Origin: DTU032 sp964346175
Lineage (GTDB): Bacteria > Bacillota > Clostridia > Saccharofermentanales > DTU023
Direction of reading: 5' to 3'
Length of the DNA stretch: 64,000 nucleotides
Assembly: GCA_964346175.1 (NCBI GenBank)
Contig: CAYFTG010000003.1
Span: forward strand, 54,967 to 118,966
Shown in pieces: positions 32,525 to 40,967 of this stretch. Under the pieces are notes generated by a model. That model did no database searches, was not told the DNA's origin, and was given only the letters and a program-made list of their open reading frames with translations. How positions within the stretch are numbered: the stretch's first letter is position 1; the number at the start of each line of letters is the position of its first letter. The translations under genes were made by a program, and so were the position numbers.

Positions 32525-32554
32525 ATCATATCATGTATAATAGCGACATGGCAA
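32525..32554 (-). promoter_or_regulatory. Promoter for tRNA-Trp, overlapping the rnhA start
   Basis: Minus strand: TTGCCA (32549-32554), 18 bases, TATGAT (32525-32530) preceded by TGA as an extended -10. The -35 covers the rnhA start codon and the spacer covers the rnhA -10 box. Confidence 0.6.
32536..32541 (+). promoter_or_regulatory. Consensus -10 box placing transcription start on the rnhA ATG
   Basis: TATAAT, then six bases (AGCGAC), then ATG at 32548. Transcription would begin at the A of the start codon. No clear -35 was found; the region is shared with the divergent tRNA-Trp promoter. Confidence 0.5.
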
Positions 32555-33021
32555 GTAAAGAGCAAATTAAATCAAAGAATGAATTATCAATTGTTGAGAT
32601 ATATACAGACGGAGCCTGCTCCGGTAATCCCGGACCGGGTGGATGGGCAGCGATACTCCGTTTCCGAGGCGTAGAGAAGGAAATCTCAGGCTTTGAGGAA
32701 CAGACGACTAATAACCGGATGGAGCTAAGCGCAGCTCTTATGGCCTTACGCGAATTAAAGCGTCCGTGTCGAGTTAATCTTTATAGCGACAGCGCATATC
32801 TGGTTTCGGCCTTTAATGAGAAATGGCTGGATAACTGGCAACGTAACGGTTGGAAAAACGCTGCAGGCACTGCTGTAAGCAATATTGACCTTTGGAAGGA
32901 ATTATTGAAAGAAAACGAGAGGCATCAAATCTGCTGGATTAAAGTCAAGGGTCACTCAAACCATGAGATGAATGACCGAGTAGACCAGATGGCCGTAAAT
33001 GAAATAAAAAAAAACACATAA
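32548..33021 (+). CDS. rnhA: Ribonuclease HI
   Basis: RNase HI cuts the RNA strand of RNA-DNA hybrids. All four carboxylates of the active site can be placed: Asp in YTDGACSGNPGPGG (about residue 20), Glu in TTNNRMELSAAL, Asp in LYSDSAYLV, and Asp in NDRVDQMA near the C-terminus. ATG 32548 gives 157 residues. An in-frame ATG at 32533 is rejected because the -10 box TATAAT lies downstream of it. No SD precedes either codon, so the message is probably leaderless. The Nudix gene follows after 17 bases. Confidence 0.92.
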   Translation: MASKEQIKSKNELSIVEIYTDGACSGNPGPGGWAAILRFRGVEKEISGFEEQTTNNRMELSAALMALRELKRPCRVNLYSDSAYLVSAFNEKWLDNWQRNGWKNAAGTAVSNIDLWKELLKENERHQICWIKVKGHSNHEMNDRVDQMAVNEIKKNT

Positions 33022-33038
33022 GTTTGAAGAGGAAACGT

Positions 33039-33716
33039 ATGGATCAAAATCAGTTTAAAGATAAACCGCAAATTAGAAAGCCGGAAGTATTTGCGCAGAT
33101 GCTGGAGGAGATCATTGCTCACTCCGAGTACTCGGAGCACTCCGATCCCATGAAGTCACAGCGGAAACATCCGGTTTTGCACGAAGAAACTCTGTCTTCT
33201 GACTTACGCTTCATTGGGAGAGTCTTTACAGTTGAAACCTGTGATGTTCAGCTGCCGGACGGACGGAAATCTAAGCGCGAAATTGTGCATCACCCGGGAG
33301 GAGCTTGCGTTCTAGCTCTCGATGAGAATCAGGATATCTACTTGGTTAAACAATATCGAGTCGGTGCTCAGGCACCTTTGAGAGAAATTCCAGCTGGCAA
33401 GCTGGAAGGGGAGGAGAATCCTCTTCTGTGTGCCCGGCGCGAACTCTTGGAAGAAGTTGGGCTGATTGCGGATTCTTGGCAACTCCTAACACAGTTCTAT
33501 CCTTCTCCCGGATATACCGATGAACTAATTTCTGTCTATCTGGCTACCAAGCTCACAAAAGGCAAGCAGCAACTGGATGACGGAGAGTTTCTCACTGTCG
33601 AGAAAATATCTCTGGATACCGCTATTGCAGAAGTGGAGTCTGGACAAATTAGTGACGGAAAGACTATTATTGCTATCTTGAAGACAGCCTATTTGCGAGC
33701 GAAAGGTGAACTGTAA
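33039..33716 (+). CDS. nudF: Nudix hydrolase, ADP-ribose pyrophosphatase type
   Basis: Hydrolyses ADP-ribose or a related nucleoside diphosphate to AMP and ribose 5-phosphate; the exact substrate is inferred from family resemblance. The full Nudix box is present as GKLEGEENPLLCARRELLEEVG (positions about 122-143; key residues G, E, R, E, E, E, G), preceded by VKQYRVGAQAPLREIPAG typical of the ADP-ribose group. ATG 33039 with SD AGAGGA is chosen over TTG 33024. The first 45 residues form an extension with a repeated Ser-Glu-Tyr/His segment absent from the core domain. Confidence 0.87.
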   Translation: MDQNQFKDKPQIRKPEVFAQMLEEIIAHSEYSEHSDPMKSQRKHPVLHEETLSSDLRFIGRVFTVETCDVQLPDGRKSKREIVHHPGGACVLALDENQDIYLVKQYRVGAQAPLREIPAGKLEGEENPLLCARRELLEEVGLIADSWQLLTQFYPSPGYTDELISVYLATKLTKGKQQLDDGEFLTVEKISLDTAIAEVESGQISDGKTIIAILKTAYLRAKGEL

Positions 33717-33724
33717 AGATATTT

Positions 33725-36382
33725 ATGTCAGAAAAAACTAACGACATTAGTGAATCTCCGCGTCTGGTTCGCGACATCTTGGGAATATTCCATCTCTCCT
33801 TGGCCATTTTGCTCGGTCTTGCCTTTTACGGACCGCAGAATAGCCTCGGAAGTCTAGGAGACCTGCTGCGCTTATTAGGACAAGGTTTCTTCGGTAGTTT
33901 TTCCTACGGGCTTCCTGTCGCTTTCTTAATCTGGGCTCTCTTGTATCTGCTGGAGCGTCGCAAAGAAATCTCTCGTGTTCGTGTTATCACTCTCTTTGTT
34001 TGCGTACTACTTATTGCAGCACTTTTTTCCATATTCACTCTCAGTGTAGGAGATCTGAGACTGATGGTTTCAGAGAGGGAAGCTCCTTCTTTGGCCGGAT
34101 TTCGAGCCATTGCAGTGTTGTGGTCACATGGAGTTGATCCCTCAATACAGGTAAACGGCAGTGGCTTAAGCGGTGGACTCTTAGGAGGTTTGATCGGTCA
34201 ATCGTTGAGCTACATCGCCTCGGTTCCCGGAGCAGCAGTCATTATTTTCGGTTTGATCATCTCCAGCCTAATTTACGGTTTTTCCTTATCACCCTCACGC
34301 TATCTAGCCAGTCTTTCTGAACGGCGTCACCAGCGTTTGGAAGAAAGAGGAGCTGCGGAAGCAGAAGCTGGAGTGAATGCCGATTATGATCTTGAAGTAA
34401 GTCCTGATGAGGACCTTCCTAAAAAGGGTACGCTTCTTCCTAGTTGGATGGATGATGATACTGCAGCTTTGGAGGCTGCCACCGCCAGTGATGAGAGAGC
34501 AAATTTTGATATTTGGGATAACTCGCCTTTTGGTAAACCTGTTTTTAATAGTGATAAGAATGGCGAAAACGGTAAGGGTCTTGATTTTGCTCGACCTCCT
34601 GCAGATTATCCAGCCAGCCACAATATAGACGTGTCGACAGAGAATGGACAGCCTTTCTTGTTTCCGGATGAAGAGAATGCTGCTGCAGAAAGTGCTGCAG
34701 CAAGTTCGATCCGTCCTGCTGTTTTGCAAAGCAAGGGTAATTTGCAGGAAGATCTGACCTCTGAGCGTGAAAAGTGGGAAGACAGGACAGATGCCGCAGT
34801 CGCTCAGTTAGCGGCTGAAGGCAAGCAAGCCGCCACGAGCAAGCCCAAGAAGAGGCAGCAGGTTAATCTTTTCTCTGAGTACAAGGCGCCGCCACTCAAG
34901 CTTTTGCGAGAGGACAGAGCCCTAATCAAAAGCTCTGCGGAAATACAGGACATCAGCAGTCAGGGGCGTAAACTGGAAGAGACCTTAGAAAGTTTCGGTA
35001 TTGAAGCGAAAATCGTCAATTACACAACCGGACCCACAATTACGCGCTATGAATTGGCTCCGGGGCCGGGCGTGAAGGTCAGCAGGATCGTCAATCTGAC
35101 TGATGATATCGCCTTGAATCTCGCTGCTACTTCAGTCAGGATTGAAGCGCCAATTCCGGGTAAAGCGGCTATTGGTGTAGAGATACCGAATCGTAAGATC
35201 AACCCGGTACTGCTACGTGGTCTTTTGGAGGATCCTGTCTACAAAAACACCGACGGTCACTTAGTTACACCTTTAGGCCGTGATGCAGGTGGAGATGTCA
35301 TTCTCTGTGATATAACTAAGATGCCTCACATGCTCGTAGCCGGTGCAACCGGTTCAGGTAAATCTGTTTGTATTAACAATATCTTGATCAGTCTGCTCTA
35401 TCGCTATTCGCCTCAGGACATGCGTCTATTGATGATTGACCCCAAGATAGTTGAACTGAATATTTATAACGGCATCCCTCATTTATTACAACCTGTGGTG
35501 ACTGATCCCGAAAAGGCTTACGGTGTCTTAAACTGGGCTGTTATAGAAATGGAAAAGCGCTATAAACTCTTTGCAGAGCACACTGTCAGGGATATCAGAG
35601 CGTACAATCTGATGATTGAAAAGCAGTTGGCCAACGGGACTAAAGCGAGTGCTGAAGAAGATGATGATACTGCTAAGCCGACAAAATTACCATATCTCAT
35701 GATCGTTATCGACGAGCTTGCTGACTTGATGGCGACCACTTCGCGTCAGGTTGAAAGTGCCATTTCCCGTTTGATGGCCAAGGCGAGAGCTGCAGGTATT
35801 CACGTTTTGATCGCCACCCAGCGTCCATCAGTCGATGTTATTACCGGAGTCATTAAAGCTAACATTCCTTCGCGCATTGCCTTTGCAGTGACCTCGCATG
35901 TTGACTCTCGTACCATTTTGGACACAGGAGGGGCTGAGAGGCTGCTCGGCAAAGGCGATATGCTCTACTATCCCCAGAGTGCTGCGAAGCCTTTGAGAGG
36001 GCAAGGAGCCTTCGTATCCGACCTTGAAGTGGAGCGCGTCCTTAAGTTCATTAAAGATTATTACCCGAGTGATTATGACGAATCAGTGGCAGATGCACTG
36101 GAAAATCCTGACGGAACAGATGTTTCCGTTGTGACCGGGGAAGAAGAAGATGAACTCTTGATGCCTGCTTTACGCGTCTTGGTTGAAAACGGTTACGCCT
36201 CGGTTTCTCTCTTGCAGCGGAAGTTGACTGTAGGTTATCCGCGGGCGGCGCGCATAATTGATCGTTTGCATGAATTAGGTTATGTTGGGCCGTTTGAAGG
36301 CAGCAAGCCTCGAGAACTCTTGATTAGCCCCGAACAATTTGAAAAACTTGCTGAGACGAACGAGGCTGACGAAAATGAATAA
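33725..36382 (+). CDS. ftsK: DNA translocase FtsK/SpoIIIE
   Basis: FtsK pumps DNA through the closing septum during division. The 885-residue protein has four N-terminal membrane helices (about residues 20-195), a low-complexity acidic linker (about 205-395), the RecA-like motor with Walker A in VAGATGSGKSVCIN (about 538-551) and Walker B in LMIVIDELADLM, and a C-terminal winged-helix gamma domain (about 810-870, VSLLQRKLTVGYPRAARIID in part) that reads orientation sequences. It has only a distant SD. The cinA start overlaps its stop codon. Confidence 0.95.
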   Translation: MSEKTNDISESPRLVRDILGIFHLSLAILLGLAFYGPQNSLGSLGDLLRLLGQGFFGSFSYGLPVAFLIWALLYLLERRKEISRVRVITLFVCVLLIAALFSIFTLSVGDLRLMVSEREAPSLAGFRAIAVLWSHGVDPSIQVNGSGLSGGLLGGLIGQSLSYIASVPGAAVIIFGLIISSLIYGFSLSPSRYLASLSERRHQRLEERGAAEAEAGVNADYDLEVSPDEDLPKKGTLLPSWMDDDTAALEAATASDERANFDIWDNSPFGKPVFNSDKNGENGKGLDFARPPADYPASHNIDVSTENGQPFLFPDEENAAAESAAASSIRPAVLQSKGNLQEDLTSEREKWEDRTDAAVAQLAAEGKQAATSKPKKRQQVNLFSEYKAPPLKLLREDRALIKSSAEIQDISSQGRKLEETLESFGIEAKIVNYTTGPTITRYELAPGPGVKVSRIVNLTDDIALNLAATSVRIEAPIPGKAAIGVEIPNRKINPVLLRGLLEDPVYKNTDGHLVTPLGRDAGGDVILCDITKMPHMLVAGATGSGKSVCINNILISLLYRYSPQDMRLLMIDPKIVELNIYNGIPHLLQPVVTDPEKAYGVLNWAVIEMEKRYKLFAEHTVRDIRAYNLMIEKQLANGTKASAEEDDDTAKPTKLPYLMIVIDELADLMATTSRQVESAISRLMAKARAAGIHVLIATQRPSVDVITGVIKANIPSRIAFAVTSHVDSRTILDTGGAERLLGKGDMLYYPQSAAKPLRGQGAFVSDLEVERVLKFIKDYYPSDYDESVADALENPDGTDVSVVTGEEEDELLMPALRVLVENGYASVSLLQRKLTVGYPRAARIIDRLHELGYVGPFEGSKPRELLISPEQFEKLAETNEADENE

Positions 36383-37631
36383 AGACTTTACGTCTGAGAA
36401 GATAGACTCTGCTGAAATAATCACTATCGGCACTGAGCTTTTACTGGGCCAAACTCTGGACTCTAATTCATATTACTTGTCAGGAAAGTTATCCGATCTT
36501 GGCATAAACACATATAGGCGCCAAGTGGTGGGAGATCATAGTGAGAGAATCCATGCTGCAATTTCTTCTGCTCTTGATTACAACGATCTGGTCATTACAA
36601 CCGGTGGCTTAGGGGCCAGCGACGATGACATTACCATGCAGATCGTATCTGAGATAGCTGAACGCGAACTGGTCAAAGACAGCTCTGTTATTGAAGCCAT
36701 TAGAAAACTATATCCTACGGCCGACCGGCCGGATTTTGTTATTCCTCTGGTTCCGGCAGGGGCAAAAGTTTTTCCTAATCGAAACGGTACTGCGCCTGCG
36801 TCTTTTACATCTTTTCCATATAAGGGTCAAACTCGACATATTCTGGTCTTGCCGGGTCCTCCGGCTGAGAATGTGCCTTTGTTTGAAGAACAGGTAATGC
36901 CGTATCTTGTGCAATTTTGCCCGGCTAGCTTCAGACATCGCTATGTACGGATGATCGGCATCAGTGAATATAAGATGGAACAAGCTCTGAAAGATCTTAT
37001 TGAAGCACAGACTAATCCCACTATTGCTCCCTATACATCGGAGGGGGAAGTCTTGCTGCGAATTACACAAAGACTTGAAGAAGGCGACGAGGATAAGACG
37101 CAAGATATCATTGATATTGTCGTCGATCGTTTAGCTGAATATATTTACGAAATCGGGCCGCGCTCCTTGGAGCAAGTTGTCGCCGACCAGCTAAGAAGTA
37201 GAAATTTAACTTGCGCTTTTGCGGAATCTTGCACTGGCGGCGCTTTAGCAGCAAGACTCGTAACGCTGTCTGAGACTTCGCACGTATTCAAAGGAAGTAT
37301 CGTAGCCTACACGAGCTCCGTTAAAAAGGAAGTTCTCGGTGTGGATCCTGAGATTATAGAAACCTTCGGTGTTGTCAGTGCGGAATGTGCACAGGCCATG
37401 GCTGAAAATTGTCGTAGCATACTAAAAGCTGATCTCAACGTATCTGTCACCGGTTTTGCAGGACCGGATGGAGGGAATTCCGATAATCCGGTAGGTACTG
37501 TATACTTTGGTTTGGCCGTGGGAGATAAAGTGACCGTCCACAAGAAATATTTTCCCGGCAATCGCAAAAGAGTTATTAATTACGCCGTGAATACGGCTTT
37601 AGATCTCCTGAGGAGGAGCTGCGCAGAGTGA
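36375..37631 (+). CDS. cinA: CinA family protein (nicotinamide-nucleotide amidase / ADP-ribose pyrophosphatase)
   Basis: Two-domain protein of 418 residues: an N-terminal MoaB-like/COG1058 domain (ITIGTELLLGQTLDSNS, TTGGLGASDDD) and a C-terminal CinA amidase domain (FAESCTGGALAARLV, VTGFAGPDGG). Family members recycle pyridine nucleotides by deamidating NMN; older work linked the gene to competence. ATG 36375 overlaps the ftsK stop and has GAGG upstream; an in-frame start at 36339 would add 12 residues. cinA upstream of recA is conserved in Firmicutes, though here murJ is inserted between them. Confidence 0.9.
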   Translation: MNKDFTSEKIDSAEIITIGTELLLGQTLDSNSYYLSGKLSDLGINTYRRQVVGDHSERIHAAISSALDYNDLVITTGGLGASDDDITMQIVSEIAERELVKDSSVIEAIRKLYPTADRPDFVIPLVPAGAKVFPNRNGTAPASFTSFPYKGQTRHILVLPGPPAENVPLFEEQVMPYLVQFCPASFRHRYVRMIGISEYKMEQALKDLIEAQTNPTIAPYTSEGEVLLRITQRLEEGDEDKTQDIIDIVVDRLAEYIYEIGPRSLEQVVADQLRSRNLTCAFAESCTGGALAARLVTLSETSHVFKGSIVAYTSSVKKEVLGVDPEIIETFGVVSAECAQAMAENCRSILKADLNVSVTGFAGPDGGNSDNPVGTVYFGLAVGDKVTVHKKYFPGNRKRVINYAVNTALDLLRRSCAE

Positions 37632-39244
37632 GAAGCAGGGAACCAAGCAGACAACAATTTAATCAGAGGAAACCCGATCGGGTTTTGACCGTCGCCCAAT
37701 CTACCTTTATTGTCGCAGCAGCTCTGACCCTGTCCAAGATTACAGGTTTTGTGCGCGAAATTTTAATCGCACCTGTATTAGGCTATGGCATTAATACGGA
37801 CGCATATTTTATCGGTTTCCAAATTCCGGACCTAGTCTATCAGCTAATGATAGGCGGAGCCATCGGAGCTGCACTGACGCCATTTATGTCTTCAGCGTTA
37901 GAAAAGGGACAGGAGCGCAGAGTTTGGCGCAGTGTCTCAATTTTTATCAATGTTTTTTTGCTGGCGACGGCGATCGCCATCTTAATCGGAATAGTTTTTG
38001 CTCCGGGGATAATATCGTCTTATAACGCGGACAAGGATCCGGAAGTTGTGGCACGAGCGATAAAAGTTTCTCGCTCCTTATTTCCACAAATATTCTTCCT
38101 GATGGCTGCGGGCTTTCTATCCGGGATTTTACACGCTTATCGTTTATTCCAGCGCAGTGCTTTCGGGCCGACAATATACAACATTGCTTGCATCGTCTTA
38201 ATTGTGCTCTGGGGCAACACCTCAGCGGATGGGCCAGCGCGAGCAGCGGCGGGTATTGTTATCGCAGCAATAATCAATTTTGTGTTCATGGTCTTTATGA
38301 CACGGGACAAACTGGTGTACTATCGTCCGACTATTTCGTTGAAAGACAAGGGTTTCCGCCGCCTGTGGCATCTCGCTTTACCCACTTTAATCTCCGGCTC
38401 TGTGGTTCAGCTGAACTACATTATTCAAACTTCCTTTGCCAATCAATTTACAGGTGCGGTAACCGCTCTACAACATGGCACAACGACTTGGATGGCTCCC
38501 TATGGCATATTCGGAGTAGCAGTCAGCAATGTCATGACTCCTACCTTGTCGCGTGCTTTTGCCCGCAAAGATTACAAATCTATGCGCGGTATTTTTACGC
38601 AGTCTTTGCGGCGAGCCACTTTTCTGGTGACGCCATTTGCTGTCGCTTTCGCCGCCATGGCAGAAGAGACAATTGAAGCGATCTACCAGTGGAACAATGC
38701 GATACCTTATGACCGTTTATTAATCGAAGCTGATGTTCTGCGCATATACTGCCTGGCGATGATTGTGCAAACGGTGGTTTTGATGTACAACAATGCTTTC
38801 TATTCTCGTCAAACAACGAGGATAGCCTTGTTGACCAGCATTCTTTCGTTAGTCTTCACGCCGCTACTTTCTACTTTGTTCACCAAGGTGCTCGATTTTG
38901 GCATTTACGGATTGCCCCTGGCCTACGTTGTCAACTCAATTGGTCTGATGTTAGTACTGCATTTCCTGTATCGCTTCCATATTCCGCAGGCCAGACCCTA
39001 CCGGCTCTTTCCGTATTTCTTCCGGCTTCTGCTGTTAGCACTTCCAACAGCTTTAGTGTATCTCGGCTTGAATACGCTGCCGATAAACATCAGCAGTAAG
39101 CCGTTACAGCTGATCTATTACGCAATCAAGTTGGTGATTGGCCTTCTTGTCTACTACCTAGCGGGACTGGCTATTAACCTTCACGAAGCAAAAGATATGC
39201 AGCGTGTAATCAGGCGAGTTCTGCGTCTCAAAACACTCAGGTAG
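37628..39244 (+). CDS. murJ: Lipid II flippase MurJ
   Basis: MurJ moves the peptidoglycan precursor lipid II across the membrane. The 538-residue protein has about 14 predicted membrane helices and the family's opening ALTLSKITGFVREILIAPVLG segment, with GYGINTDAYFIGFQIPDL and GGAIGAALTPFMS following. The GTG start overlaps cinA as GTGA, with AGGAGG eight bases upstream. The 20-residue N-terminus before the first helix is basic. Confidence 0.9.
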   Translation: MRSREPSRQQFNQRKPDRVLTVAQSTFIVAAALTLSKITGFVREILIAPVLGYGINTDAYFIGFQIPDLVYQLMIGGAIGAALTPFMSSALEKGQERRVWRSVSIFINVFLLATAIAILIGIVFAPGIISSYNADKDPEVVARAIKVSRSLFPQIFFLMAAGFLSGILHAYRLFQRSAFGPTIYNIACIVLIVLWGNTSADGPARAAAGIVIAAIINFVFMVFMTRDKLVYYRPTISLKDKGFRRLWHLALPTLISGSVVQLNYIIQTSFANQFTGAVTALQHGTTTWMAPYGIFGVAVSNVMTPTLSRAFARKDYKSMRGIFTQSLRRATFLVTPFAVAFAAMAEETIEAIYQWNNAIPYDRLLIEADVLRIYCLAMIVQTVVLMYNNAFYSRQTTRIALLTSILSLVFTPLLSTLFTKVLDFGIYGLPLAYVVNSIGLMLVLHFLYRFHIPQARPYRLFPYFFRLLLLALPTALVYLGLNTLPINISSKPLQLIYYAIKLVIGLLVYYLAGLAINLHEAKDMQRVIRRVLRLKTLR

Positions 39245-39312
39245 AAGCCAACATTTTGACTTCTGGCGACAGATAAATAACGAAAATAAGATTGCTTTTT
39301 CATTGTAAAAGC

Positions 39313-39336
39313 TATAGTATAGTAGAACATAAGTTC
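39313..39336 (+). promoter_or_regulatory. recA promoter region with SOS (LexA) box
   Basis: Two overlapping TATAGT sequences (39313-39318, 39318-39323) are candidate -10 boxes, with TTGCTT at 39292-39297 as a poorly spaced -35. Directly behind lies GAACATAAGTTC (39325-39336), a perfect match to GAAC-N4-GTTC, the LexA/DinR operator of Gram-positive bacteria. LexA bound there would cover the transcription start, giving DNA-damage induction of recA. lexA itself is not in the window. Confidence 0.8.
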
Positions 39337-39365
39337 GTTGAGAGCTAAACAGGAGGAATGTGAGC

Positions 39366-40502
39366 ATGGCGAGAAAGAGAAAATCATCAAAATCCAATCA
39401 GGATATTAGCCCAAAATTAGCTGAAGATCGCGATCGCGCTTTAAAGGCGGCTCTGTCTAAGATCGAGAAGGAATACGGTAAAGGAGCTGTACAAAGACTG
39501 GGAGATGCGGAAACCGTTGATATTGGTGCAATACCAACAGGATCTTTAAGCTTAGATCTGGCTTTAGGTATCGGGGGAGTGCCACGTGGACGCATTATCG
39601 AAATCTTCGGTCCTGAATCATCAGGAAAGACGACGGTTGCCTTGCACATGATTGCTGAAGCTCAGAGGCTTGATGGCGTTGCTGCATTCATAGATGCGGA
39701 ACATGCTCTCGACCCCAATTATGCCGAAAATCTCGGCGTTGATATCGACAACTTGATCGTTTCTCAACCGGACTACGGTGAACAGGCTCTGGAAATTTGT
39801 GAAGATCTGGCTCGCAGCGGTGCTATTGACATCATCGTCGTTGACTCGGTAGCAGCTCTCGTACCTCGTGCAGAAATAGACGGGGAGATGGGCGATGCTT
39901 CTGTCGGTCTGCATGCCCGCCTAATGTCTCAAGCTATGAGAAAGTTGGCCGGTATTCTCAATAAGAGTAATACGACAGTGGTCTTCATTAACCAATTGCG
40001 CGAAAAGATTGGAATAATGTTCGGCAATCCGGAAACAACTACCGGTGGACGAGCTTTGAAGTTCTACTCCTCTGTGCGCCTGGATGTACGCCGCATTGAA
40101 CGCCTCACTAAGGGAGATGAAAATGTCGGCTCTCGTACTCGTGTGCGTGTAGTCAAGAATAAAGTGGCCCCACCCTTCAAAGAAGCAGAATTCGACTTGA
40201 TCTTCGGTAAAGGTATCTCACGTGCATCTGATGTCATGGATCTGGCAGTAGAGAGCGAAATCATGTCCAAGAGCGGTTCCTGGTACTCTTATGGCGATAC
40301 CCGTCTGGGTAACGGACGCGATAACGTCAGAGAAATGTTGGAAGAAGATGAGGATCTCTTGGATGAAATCGAAGAGAAGATACGCGATTTCTACTTCAAC
40401 AGTGATGATGACGCAGATGACAGTGTGGAAGAAAAGAAGGTAGCTGTTACAGACGAGGACGTAGTCGATGATGTTGACGATATTCTCGGACTTGATTTAT
40501 GA
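39366..40502 (+). CDS. recA: Recombinase RecA
   Basis: RecA forms filaments on single-stranded DNA, drives strand exchange and triggers LexA self-cleavage. The 378-residue protein has Walker A in FGPESSGKTTVALH (about residues 77-90), DAEHALDPNYA, Walker B IIVVDSVAAL, the loop-2 region, and an acidic C-terminal tail (DDDADDSVEEKK). ATG 39366 is nine bases after AGGAGG; the in-frame GTG at 39360 is too close. recX overlaps the stop codon. Confidence 0.97.
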   Translation: MARKRKSSKSNQDISPKLAEDRDRALKAALSKIEKEYGKGAVQRLGDAETVDIGAIPTGSLSLDLALGIGGVPRGRIIEIFGPESSGKTTVALHMIAEAQRLDGVAAFIDAEHALDPNYAENLGVDIDNLIVSQPDYGEQALEICEDLARSGAIDIIVVDSVAALVPRAEIDGEMGDASVGLHARLMSQAMRKLAGILNKSNTTVVFINQLREKIGIMFGNPETTTGGRALKFYSSVRLDVRRIERLTKGDENVGSRTRVRVVKNKVAPPFKEAEFDLIFGKGISRASDVMDLAVESEIMSKSGSWYSYGDTRLGNGRDNVREMLEEDEDLLDEIEEKIRDFYFNSDDDADDSVEEKKVAVTDEDVVDDVDDILGLDL

Positions 40503-40966
40503 GTTTAAAGCAAGAGTTTGAAGAGTGTCGCGAACGAGCTGTTCTTTTTCTGGGCCTGAACTACAACAAGGCTAGTGGCAGGGTCAGAAATAAACTGCTG
40601 CAAGAAAATTATGACCCGGATATTGTCGAAAGAGTCATAGAATATTTAATAGAGATCGATTATATCAACGACGATCGTGCGGCTCGCAGCGTCGCTCGCC
40701 GCTATACAGGCAAACGTCTACGTTCGCGAAAAGCTATGCTTTACGTTTTTAGAGAGGCTGGAGTAGAAGACGAAGTCGGTAAAAAGGTTTCTGCTGACTT
40801 ACTCGCTGATGAGGATAGCAGCTTGGACTTATTAAGAGCATACTATCGCAAATCTCCGCCTAGCTACGAAAAAGCGATGCGGCTCTTGGCTAGACGCGGC
40901 TACTCTGCCTATATTGCTGCCACTGCAGTTAAGAAATATTTATCCGAGCAGGAGGATCTTAGTTAA
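40499..40966 (+). CDS. recX: Regulatory protein RecX
   Basis: RecX modulates RecA by binding the filament. The 155-residue protein has the three-helix repeats of the family: YLIEIDYINDDRAARSVARRY in the first part, SRKAMLYVFREAGV, and RGYSAYIAATAVKKYL at the C-terminus. The ATG overlaps the recA stop as ATGA, so it is translationally coupled and shares the SOS-controlled promoter. Its stop is two bases before the rimO start. Confidence 0.87.
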   Translation: MSLKQEFEECRERAVLFLGLNYNKASGRVRNKLLQENYDPDIVERVIEYLIEIDYINDDRAARSVARRYTGKRLRSRKAMLYVFREAGVEDEVGKKVSADLLADEDSSLDLLRAYYRKSPPSYEKAMRLLARRGYSAYIAATAVKKYLSEQEDLS

Positions 40967-40967
40967 T

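Noticed and set aside
38188..38676. 162-codon plus-strand frame inside murJ
   Set aside because: Out-of-frame reading of a membrane protein gene; composition is not protein-like.
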